NCBI RefSeq assembly: GCF_000424065.1
Contig: NZ_AUJE01000005.1
Coordinates: forward strand, 62,001 to 126,000
From: Selenomonas ruminantium subsp. ruminantium ATCC 12561
GTDB taxonomy: Bacteria; Bacillota; Negativicutes; Selenomonadales; Selenomonadaceae
Reading direction: 5' to 3'
Length of the DNA: 64,000 nucleotides
Under the pieces are notes generated by a model. It was not told the origin of the DNA and searched no databases. It saw only the letters and a list, made by a program, of their open reading frames with translations. The translations under genes and the position numbers were made by a program. This document shows, piece by piece, positions 37,504 to 49,500 of this stretch (position 1 is its first letter; the number at the start of each line of letters is the position of its first letter).

Positions 37504-40500
37504 ATGAGTATGTACAGGAAGTGGGCGAAACGTCGCAACGCCATATTATCGGTAGCGCTTTTCGGTATGCTGGCATTGCCGAATGTGGGGCAGGCCACCA
37601 ATATTACCAAGCACGATGCAGCTAATAAGGGTACGATAAAGACAGCTGGAAATGTCCACAATGTATTTGCAGATCGTGTGGTCGGTAATACCGCAATTAA
37701 CCATTTTAAAAATTTCAATCTGAGTCAGGGGAATATTGCCAATTTGTTTTTCGGTAAGAGCGTAGACAGCGCAACGGCTGCCCGTCTGTTTAATTTTGTC
37801 GATAACAAAGTGGATATTGCCGGCATTGTCAATGCTGTGCAGAACAATAAAATCGGCGGTGATTTGCGCTTTATCAGCCCTAAGGGGATTGCTGTGTCTT
37901 CAACAGGCGTTATCAATGCCGGGCAGGTGGGCATGGTGGTGCCCACTGACAAGTATTACAAAGAATTGCTCGGTAACGACAAATTGCTGACAAGTGCGGA
38001 TTTGCTCAGCGCGAAAAGCATTCAAAATGGTGAAGTGCCCCTCAATCTTACCGGAACGATTACGGTTGCCGGTCATATCAATACCGTTGGCGGTATGACT
38101 TTGGCAGCAGCCAATATCGAGCTTAAGGACGGTGCGCTCCTTAACAGTCAAAAGCTCATTGATTATAAAGATATTGTAAATGTCAAAGATGGCAGTGTTA
38201 AAGCAGGTATTGGCTCGGGGACTGATCTGACGTTGCAGCGGGATAAGGAATCGGGGGATATTGTCCTCGCAGCCGTAGCAGACAGCAAGAATACGGCTGA
38301 AGAAGGTGGCTTGTCGGGCAAGTTGAATAATAAGCTGGATGGAACTGGTGTTAATGTTTTCCGCATTGCTAACTGGGATATCAGTAAGCCTATTGGCGCT
38401 AGTATAAAAATGGCCAAGGAGGCGAAGATTGATGCGGATAGCAATGTCGTTATGGCAGCAAAGGCACTTTCCAATAATGTGAAACCAGAGAAGCCCAAGG
38501 ATCAGAAGAAACAGGATGAGAAAGCCAAGGCAGAGCTGGAAAAGAAAACCAAGGAAGCCATCCAGAATACCAAGACTCTTTTGGGGCTGAATGCGGGGAT
38601 TGAACTGGCAGGGAAAATCACGGGCAAGACGGTCAATGTAACTGCAACGACCAAAGATGATTATCAGTTTGATAAGGATATGGCCAAGGAGATTAAAGCA
38701 ACGAATCTGTTGCAGGAGTATATCAAAATCTCTGGTGCATACATGATGCATAAAGATACGGCCAATGTGGCGATTGGCAAAGATGCCCAAATAAAAGCTA
38801 CTGGTGATGATATTGCAGGGAAGCCCGATAAAGATGGCAAGACCCCTGCCCCCACGCCGGCAATTTCGGTATTGGCCTCCAGTGAACTCAATGCGAAACT
38901 GGCTTCGGAAGGGAAAGTTGAAGGTAAGAAGAATCAGTTGTTAGCAGCAACTTTTTCATATTATAAGAATAATGCCAGCCTTACTGTGGCGGGGTTATTG
39001 AAAGCGGAGGCCGGTTCTGTTTCTGCTGTTTCGAATGCCAAGACCAATATATCGGCCACCAGTTCCAATTTGGCCAGCAAAGAAGATACTAGTCATCTGA
39101 ATTTTGTGGGCAATGTTGTAATTGGTTCCACAAATAGCCAGAATCAGCTGAATGCAGGGGCGACGCTGGATGCGGGCAAGAATGTCTCTGTGGCTTCAAC
39201 GCTGAACAACTCGCTGACTGTCAAGGCAGAAAACAGCATTAAAGAATCGGGTCTGGGCGGTTCGGCCTTGAACTTTGTCAATACCTCGGAAAATGCACAG
39301 GTGTCGGATAGTGCGGCAATCAAGGCGGGCGGCAATATTGAGGTGAAAGCTGCCGAAACGAATACGCTGCAGCAGATTACCGCCAACAATGGTACGGCGA
39401 AGGTAGAAGCCGCAAAAGAAGAGGATAAGGATAAAGATAAGGACAAGGATAAAGATAAAAACAAGGATACGGGTACGGAGGCAGCACAACCTGAGGCCAA
39501 GGATGCAGAAGATGACCTTGGTTTAGATGTTTTGTTCAATGATGCAAACGAGGCAACCCAGGAAGCGGAAAAGGAGAAAGAAGAAAAGGCTGCAGAAGCA
39601 GACAAAGCAGCAGACGCAGATAAAGAAAATACGGAAAAGAAAGACGATAAAAAGAGCGAAACGAGCCAGACCAAAGCTTCGGCGCTGGATAAAGCTTCCC
39701 AATACGTTACGGTAGGCGCCAGCGTAAATGTAGTCTTGGGTGACAGTAAGGCCGGTGTGTCCATTAACAAGGGCGCTAAGCTGAATGCCGGTGATAAAGG
39801 TGCTTTGACCATTTCAGCTGTACAATCCAATCCAGATGTACAGGTGGGTTCGCTGGCGACCTCTGCTGCCGGCAGCGACGGTAAGGCCAAGACGGCGCTG
39901 ATCAATGCGGCTGTATCGGTAACGGATGTCACTACCGATGCCAGTGTAGTCATTGCCGGCAGTGATGATGATAAGCCGGTTTCGCTTACCGGCAGCAACA
40001 TCACGCTCAAAGCCGAAGCCAATAGCAGTCATGGCCGTCTGGATAAGTTGGTAGCGGATATAAAAGCGATAAACGATGTAAAAAATTCGTTGCTGAGTTT
40101 CTTTAAGGGCGACAAGTGGAAGGAACCCAGGCAGCATGTGTCGGATTTCTTTGCCGCAGTGGGAAATCTGACGAATATTATCAAGGACCCCACTGCCGCT
40201 CAGACTTTGGTCAACCGGGGGAAAACCCTTTATGAGGATTTGAATACTTATGCCAAGGAATTGGAAGGAGATGGGATTAAGATTGCCAAAACGTTGGAAG
40301 CCCTTGACAATCTGACCAATCCAGCCAAGATTGCTAATTATTATGTGGATAGTTCCACCAGTTCCAATCTGGTTAAGAACCGGGAAAAGAATACTTCTGA
40401 TAAAGGCAGTGTGGCTTCGGTATCGGTGGCAGGTGCCGTGAACGTGGTCAATTCGGACGACCATGCCCGTGTACTGGTGGGGCGCCAGGCTCAGATTAAT

Positions 40501-43500
40501 ACGGCAGGCGACCTTACGATTAACAGCGGTGTGAATAAGAGCGATATTGCCATGAATGGCCACTTGAAACCTTCCGGAGCAGCATCAACGGCTATTGGCG
40601 CAGTGGTCAATGTATTTAACAGCAGGGCAGACAGCGTGCTGGCTGTAGCCGATAAGGCACAGCTCACGGGCAATAATGTAACGCTGACGGGCAAGAACGA
40701 TATAAATCATTATATCTTGAACGGTGGTTCCGGCTCGCCGGCTAATAACTCCAATAAGACCGGCGATAATGATACGGTTGCAGATACCAAGGCCTTGCAG
40801 GGGACGGTCAGCTATGTGGGCGGCGAAAGCGTAACCCTTGTGTCCGTAGACAACGGTGCCAAGATAGAGGCAACCGGGAAAGTTTCCAAGGCGGACAGTC
40901 AGAAGAAAATTGATGCCGCATGGGAAAAACTTTCTGCAGACGAAAAGAAAAAACAGAAAAAAGCTGAGGCAAAGGAATCTGGCGTATTGAACATCACGGC
41001 ACAAAATGACAGCCGGGTGCTCAATATTGCCGGCGGCCTGGCCTATGGAAATGGCTCGATGGGCATTGGTGCGTCTGTGGCCATAACGAATTTTGATGTG
41101 AAGACCCTTTCAGCCGTGAGTGATAATAATATTGGCAGTAAAGATGAAATTGGTTCACTGGCACGCACGCTGTCTGTAGGGGGCGGCACAAATCTGAAGG
41201 CTGCGGACTATTTCGGCTCTGCAGGAGCTAAGGCAGGCGCGATCAATGCGCATAGTCTGTCCATGAATGCCAAAGCAGATGGCTATATCCACAGCGTAAG
41301 TGTGGCAGGCGGCGTTATTGAACAGACGGACAATGGCAAATCCGGCGGTGCTCTGGCAAACTTTGCTTCCAATATCAATGGCGCATCAGGCAAGTTCACC
41401 AGCTTCAAGGACAGCTATCAGACCTACTTCAAACCCGATGAAAAGCAGGATAAGGGCTCGGTATTCAGCCGGACGATGGACAGATTCAAGCAGAGTCAAA
41501 AGAAGAAGGATAAAAAGGAAACTGGTGTGGCCAACATGACTGGCGGGCAGACTATGCCCAGCTTCACTTTTGCTGGTGCTGGCAGTGTTTCCGTGAATCT
41601 GTCGGCTAATCAGACGAAATCCATTTTGCAGGATGCCAATGTCACTTTGCGCTCTAATGGTGCGGATATGGCGGCATTTGTCAATAAGGCAGCGGATTCG
41701 TTATTCTTTGGTTCCTGGAGTGGCGGCGCAGCTTTAAGTTTCCAAAATATCAAGCTGAAGAAGAATACGTCGGATTCGGCGACCACGGTAGGTATTTCCG
41801 GGGCCGTGGCGGTGAACAGCGTCACAAGTGATGTACTGGCTCAGGTTAAGAACAGCAAAATCCAGGAAAATAATAATGAGCAAAAAGGCAGCTTTGTGAA
41901 CACTGCTGAAAAGAAAGGCGCATTGTTTGCCGGCGGCGTAGGACTGGCTGTGTCTCAGGCCAGAAAGAACAGCTACAACTTCACAGGGGCGGCCTCCACT
42001 TCGGTAAACAAAGGCAGCAGCAATGTAGACGCGCAGGTGGTGGGGGTAACTGCCAAAACGAAAAACATCACCAATAAAGCAATGGACACCGATACGCAGG
42101 TTACGGGCGGTGTAAATCTGTCCATAGCAGCTGGGGGGAATGGTGCTGCCTCTGCCGGTGGTACGGTGGCGGTGGCCCTTTTGGAAAACCATGTAAATGC
42201 AATGCTCGATGGTGGCAATTATGATGCTTTGGGGAATCTGCGCAACGAAGCAATCGCTTCGCTTACGCAAGTCGGCGGCGCTGTAGGTGTATCGGTTGCG
42301 GCACCTAAGGGCGGTAAAAGCTATGGTTTCCAAGGGGTAGCTGCCTACAATAACTTGAAGAATATAACGCAGGCTGTGGCCAGAAATGCGACGGTTTGTG
42401 CAGATGCTGTACAGAATCTCGCGCAGGACCAGGCAACGGATAACACCAGTGATTACAAGAAGTACAATGCAGCCCTGAAGCAGACTGATGTTGATGTTGA
42501 AGGGGACAGCTACACGAAACAGCTGGAACAGAAGAACAACAACGATACCAAGGCCATCAATGAAGATTTGGCGAAAAAGGCCGCTTACGGCAACAAAATC
42601 ATTACCGCAGCTGTCGGTTTGGCATCCTCGAAAAATGGTTCGGGGCTGGCATCTATGGCCATCAGTGATGTGGATAATGATTTCACGGCCAAAATTGAAG
42701 GCGGCAATTTCGTAGTGAATAATGCTGCTCAGGATGCGCTGAAAGTGCGTGCTTTTTCCAATACGCTGGATGTGAATACTGCCGCTGGTGCAGCTGCGGC
42801 CAAGAGTGGCTTTGGCGCAGCAGGTTCATTGAGTCTGCAGCTGACAGATAATGATGTGACTGCCGGTGTGGAAAAAGTCAAGGATTTGTCCGCTAAGGGA
42901 ATTTCGGTTGAGTCTGGTACGGGCGCATCGGAAATCAATGTTGCCGGTCAGGTGAGTGTTACGAGCGGAGCTGCTTTTGGTCTGGCCATGGCTTACAATC
43001 TTTTGGAGAATGATACCAATGCCTATATCAAAGACAGTGAGATAAACAGTAATTCCCAGAACTTTGCTGCGGGCAAGGGCAATCTCGCCGTTAAGGCTGA
43101 CAGCAAAGCTTCCGTTTATGCGGTAGGCGCTGGTGTGGGAATTTCCAAAGGTTTAGGGGTAAATGGTGCTTCTGCGATTAACCGTGGTCATAATTCAACG
43201 GCTGTGGTGATGGAAAATACCAAGGCGAATAATATTGCAAAAGCAGATATCACTGCTGCGGATACCTCGAAGAAACTGGCCGTAGTGGGGAATGTGCAGG
43301 GCAGTGGCACGGCTGCTATAGGCGGTGCCTTTGTCTATAACGACATTGGCGGTAATGACGAGCGCCAGAAAACCAAAGCGGCGGTCAGAAATAGTACGTT
43401 AAACGGCATTGAAAATCAAAATGGCGATTTGATGGTGACGGCTAAGGACGACAGCACGCTTACAACTGTGGGGGTAGGTGTTGGCCTCAGCACGGGTGTG

Positions 43501-46500
43501 GCGGCTGTACAAGGTGTGGCAGCGCTGACCAGTATCCAAAAAGATGTGGGAGCTTCGATTGAAAGCTCCAATATCGGAAGCGATAAGCGTCGGTTTGCAG
43601 TGACAACGGCTGCTGATACCAAGGATAATCTGCGGACTGTAGCAGCAGTTTTGTCGGCTTCCAAGAATGCAGCCATTGGTGCAGGTTTGGTCATGAACAC
43701 CGATAAGGCGGTGACCAGTGCACAGGTTTCCGGCGGCAAACTCTATACCACCGGGTTTACGGTAGATGCCAAAGGTCTTTCGACCATCAATAACATTGCG
43801 GCTGGTGGCGGTGTTGCAGCACAGGGCGCAGGCATTGTCGGTTCTGTGGCCATCAACGATATCCAGACGAAAAACCGTGCTGTTCTCAGTGGCGGTACGG
43901 AAGTAGATGCTTCTGGAGACAGTGTGCTCATTGCTGCTCGCGGTGATGAAAACATCAAGAATATCGTGGGCGTTTTGGCAGCTGCCGGACAAGGGGCTGG
44001 CGTTGGTGCTGCTGTGGCGAAAAATACCATTACAAGTGAGAACTTTGCCGCTGTTGAAGGCGCGAATACTAAGGTTACAACGAGTGGCGCTAAGGATAGG
44101 AAAGTAAAGGATAAGCTGAATAATGCTGACCAGGCAATTGTGGGCAAACTGGCTTCGGCGGACAAGGACAAAGACAACAAGTCCAGCGCTGCTGATGGTG
44201 AAAAAATCCTGGACGCGGCTGCAAACCTGGCAGACCTGCGGGGCGAATCTACTTATAAGGGGATTGCCGTGTCTGCTTCCGGCACGCATACCATCAAGTC
44301 ATTGCTGGTTAATGCAGGGGTTGCCGGACAGGGCGCTGCGGTAAATGGCACCTTTAATGTCAATGAAATTGGTGGTTCCACGAAGGCGTTGGTGGATAAA
44401 GCAAGGCTGTCCACAGATGCAGATGCAAATATTGTGGCGCGTGATTATACCAATTCCTATGGCCTTGTTGGTACGGTCAGTGCTGCGGGACAGGGCGTTG
44501 GCGCAGGTATGGGCAGCGACAGCCAGACGATTACGCGGGAGACAACAGCTTTGTTGATGGGAACAAAACATCCCCATGATGATGTATATGCCCGCAGCCT
44601 GAATGTTGAAGCGGTTGGCTGGCAGGGGAGTGCTTCTCATGCAGCCGGTATCGGCTTTGCCGGTATGGGAGCAGGCCTCATCAACGGAACTGGTGTCTAT
44701 GACCTGCGTTCGCAGACCAATGCCAGCGTGAAGAATGCTAAGCTGAGCCTATGGGGAAATTTTGATGTGCTGGCTGACCATCATGGGAAAATCTACAGTG
44801 ACATCTATTCCCTGGGTGTTGCCGGGGCAGGTGTCGGTGTTGGCACTGGCGTAGCTGTGGTCAAAGAAGACAGCCGTGTCAAAGCGGAAATGGAAGGCAC
44901 AGAGGCGGGGTTTCAGGTTCGGGGAGCGAACAACCAGAATCAGGCAGCTGTAAAGGCCCTGAATGATACCCGGCTTACCTATGAACTTTACAATATTGGC
45001 GGCGGTGGTATTGGCGGTCTGGCAGGCTCCATCGGTGTAGCGAATGTGACTGGTGATGTAACAGCGCGTGTAGCCAATAGCTCCATGAAGGCTGTTTCAA
45101 TCGGGACGCTAGGCTATGATCGTCTTGACCCGGTCAAGATTGAAGTGCTCGCACAAAATAAACTGGGCTTCAATAATACTGCCTTTACGGGTGCATTGGG
45201 TCTGGGCGCAGGTGTGGGCGTAGGCGTGGTCATCAATACGCTGGATAGCAGAACAGCAGCCGTATTGGATAATGCTGACCTCAAAGCCGGGGAAATCGAC
45301 ATCCAGGCAAAAGACGAGCGCAATATCGAGCAGAGCGCATATAATGCCTCCGCTGGTTCAGTGGGCGCTTCGGCTAACGTGATGATTACGAATGTAGGCC
45401 AGAAGCTGGCTGACCGCTATGAATCGGCGGCCAATAAGGGCAAGGAAGCCGATGGTTCGCAGGTGAACACCAGCGACCTTTTGAACCGAGCCAATCAGGC
45501 GACTAAGGGCAATCAGCTCAATAGCTCGACTACAGACGGCCGGACAGGCAGCAGCACAGCAGCCGCAGCTGACCGCGGTGGAAAGAGTGGTTCTGGTGTA
45601 AGCTTAACGGTAAAAGGCTCCAAGCTTATCTCGAACACAGGCAATATCGTTTTGGATAGCGGTGTCCTCAATAATGTGCGGCAGGAAAATAAATCCGTTG
45701 CCATTGGCGGCGCAGCCATCAATGGTGCGGTAGGCATTTTGAACAACGCCAGCAGGTCTGCGCTGGATGTGAACGATACGAAAGTAGAATCTGCGCAGGA
45801 TATAAAAATCAATAATGAATTGTCCGGGAAGAATGAATTGAAGATTCGTCAGGGCGCAGCAGCGCTTTCAGGGGCGGCTGGTATCGCTTATGCCGGCTTG
45901 AACAGCAAGACGGAGGTTACGACGGTTCTTGATGATGACATACTGCGGGCAAGAAGGGGAACATCGCTAAACAACATGGACAACATTTCCTCTAAACTGG
46001 ATGCAGTGGGCGTGACGCTCAGTGCTGGTAAGGCCGGCAGTGCATTGTTGGCGGAAAACAGCGGTACGGGGAAAAATGCGGTCATTATTAAGAAGTCCGG
46101 GCTGGTCAGTGATAACGAAATAGGTATAGATGTTTATGCACAGAGTATGCCGCAGGTAGAGCTTTCGGCAATTGCCGCCAGCGGTAGTCTGGCTTTTTCA
46201 GGCACAGGTTTGTCTGCCCGGGCCGGTTATACTGGCTCGGCAACTGTGGATATAAAGGATAGCGGCCTGCGGTCGCCTATGCTGGATATTGCTGCCACAA
46301 ATACCCCGCAGGTAAGAACGAAGGTTGGTTCATCAGCAGCCAGCATGATTTCTGCTATGTCTGCTACGAATGTGGACAATACGCTGGGCACAAAGGAAAA
46401 TTATGCCAAAACGGCACTGAATGTTGATAATTCGACGTTGATGGCGCGTGAGACAACGCTCCGCAGCAGCTGGAATCCTAAGCAGAATCTTGAACTGTTA

Positions 46501-49500
46501 TCGCTGAATGCCGGCAGCGCGACTATCGGTGTGACTGTGGGCAACATGTCCTCTTATGGTACGAGTGATGTTTATGTAGGCAGGGCTGCGTATCAGCAAG
46601 ATGGTTCTCTGTTGGCTATTGGTCAGGGAATAATTGAGCAGTCTGGTCTGGTAGGCGGCATGACGGCAGGCGGTTTTGCGTCCGGCAGCAATCTGCTCAA
46701 TGCCAATCGCGATGTTAAAACCAATGTTTACTTGGACGGTTATAGCGATACCAGCGATAAGCTGAAAAACGTAGTGGCCTCTGCTTCGAATTTCCTCACA
46801 CAGGATTTTAAGGCTGTGGGTTACGGGGCAGGTTTTGCCACGATTTCTCCCTGGACGGCGGTAATCAACGACAACGAAAGCCGTGCAGCCAACGTAACCC
46901 TTGGCGGTACATGGAATCTTTCGGGAACGATGACGGCGCTTGCGCAGAATGTGGATAACGAGGCTAATCTTACCGTAGATGGTAAAAATGCAGCTGCAAT
47001 AGGACTTAGTGCGGTGTCTCTTGCCCACAATACGGATAATGCCGCGAAAGTGGTACTGAATCCGGGGATAAACGTCACGAGCACAGATGCGCAGATGTAT
47101 TATGCTGCAAATGAAATTGCAGTCAATGAACTTGTAGATGCCGCAGGCTATGGCGGAGTGAACGGCTCTGGCAGCAGGCTGGACAATAAGGCGTCTTATC
47201 AGGCGTCGATTGAAACTGGCAAAACAGGAAACGGCACTTCTAACTTTACGGTAAATGGTACCTATGCCGGTATTACGATGAATGCTGATACCAGGGGCAG
47301 CATCAAGGCAAGGAATCAATTGGAAGCTGGCGGCGCCACTTCGCTGATTAAAGCGCAAAGCAACCATAATCTGACTTATGATGATGCAGTGAAGCTGAAA
47401 AATGCCAACCTCAAAGCCGCAGGCAGCACGTCGGATATTAATCTGGCAGCGTCTGACAATACGACTCTGGACCTTGTTACCGTGGCTAATATTCAAGGCG
47501 GTTTGGGTGGCACAGCAACGACAGTCAATGACAGCGTACTCAGACGCAACAATAATGTTTTGCTGGATGGCAGTTCCATATTTAGTGGACGGGATGCGAG
47601 CCTGTCTGCTGGTGCTGATAGTGAAGGTGAAATGGGCGAACTCAATATGCATCTTCTCGCAGATGTGTATAACCGTACGGCGATTCCGGTAAAGACGAAA
47701 CCTTCTTACACGAATTCCATGACGCAGGCAAATCAGGTGAATATTGGTCGTGGCAGTAAATTGGAAGGTGTGCGAAATATCCATCTGAAAGCAAATAGCG
47801 GGAAGGAATCCATTGTTGAATCGGCTTATGTTTATACGACTTATACATCGAAACTCAACAGCAACCTCATTACTGTAATGCCGCAGGATAAGAATACCCG
47901 CGAACAGCAATCGAATTTCATCACGGTTGATGGCAGCCTGCTGGCAGGGCTGTACAATGCATTGGAACTGGAAATTACTGGTAAGGCTGAAGATGGCAGC
48001 ATCAAAGGTAATGTCATCAAAGGCCGGGAATGGTTCAATCCGCAGGGGATTACCTTTGGTAAACAGCAGACCGTGGCGAATCCGTATCTGAAGGAATATA
48101 ATGAACTCAAGCTGGCAGAACAGCAGGTGGCTGCAAAAGAAAAGGACGATATAAAGCAGTCTTATAAAACGGAGCTTGCTAACCTATATGCATTGATGGA
48201 GAAACAGGGGTTTGCCATTAGAAAGGGAAATCAATATAAAGTTCTGCCCGAAGCTAAGGTAGCGGCAGTTACCTTGCCCGCAATCATGGTATCTGGCGGC
48301 AATATCACACTTTCAACGCCAAGCGTCAAGGGAAGCGGTGCCATCAAGGCACAGGGCGCAGATAGTATTGTGATTCGCGATAAATCCAATGGCCGTTTGG
48401 TGGTAAATGACCTCACGCTGGCTACTGCCGGTGGTCAGGTGCTTCTAAATGGCAGCGATTATACGGCAGCGAATGTACAATCGGCAAAGAACAGTCAATC
48501 TCCCGTCATCAGTATTCAAAAAACTGGCGGCAATGGAGTTGGTGCAGATTTGCATATTCAAGGAAATATTGCCAATAATACGGGTAAGGTACAGATGGCG
48601 AACCAAGTGGGTGATATTCTGACGACTGGGCAGGTTTCTTCGGCTTATGCTACGGAAATCAGTGCTCCGAACGGCAGTTATCGGCAGGCAACTACTGGTT
48701 CCTATCAGGTGGTGGGCATGGATCCGCTGGTACCATATACGTTTGGCAGTGAATTGTATGCGCAGGAACTTTATCGTTACTTTGTCGAGAAATATATTGT
48801 GGAGTTTAATAAAGGGGGATCGGCACAGATTGTTAAATACCTGGAGGATTATAATGATTATCTTACCAGTACGGCACAGGATGTGTTCAACCGCATGAAG
48901 AAAACGGCGGCTGGCCGGGCTGAAGTGCAAAGAATCCTGGGAGGTTATTATGACCAAAATGCTTCGCAATTAAGTGCACAAGCCAAAGAACATCTCAAGA
49001 CGAAGTATACTTCACCTTCACCGGAAGGCAGTATTGTAGCTGGTGGTGATGTGTCCATTGCGGCGAAGAACATCATTGTGAATGGTCTTATCCAAAGTGG
49101 TTACAATGTTTATCGTACGGATATTGATGCAGCAAAAGTTGAGGCACTGGAGAAAAAAGTCGATAATAAAAAGAAACTTACCGACAGTGATGTATTAGGT
49201 AACCGGGCATTTTTGGTAAATAAGACGGACTCGGCACAGCTTTGGAATTCGGACGAAAGTGTATTTGAAGGTGTGATTAATACCTATTATAATCCGTACA
49301 CTGGACATCTTTTGACGGCAGATACTTATGTCAAAGGCGGCAATATCCATCTGAAGGGGAATTTATTCTCCTCGATTGCCGGAACAGGACGAATCCTTTC
49401 AGCGAAAGGTGCTGCCAATATTACGGTGGATGCCGGGAAATTGAACAAGGATATCTATGTTGGCTCCATTACCAATAACTACCGTGAAGGCAATATCTTT

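Noticed and set aside
46498..47910. 470-codon minus-strand frame inside tpsA
   Set aside because: Antisense shadow; no recognisable motif and no promoter or ribosome site.
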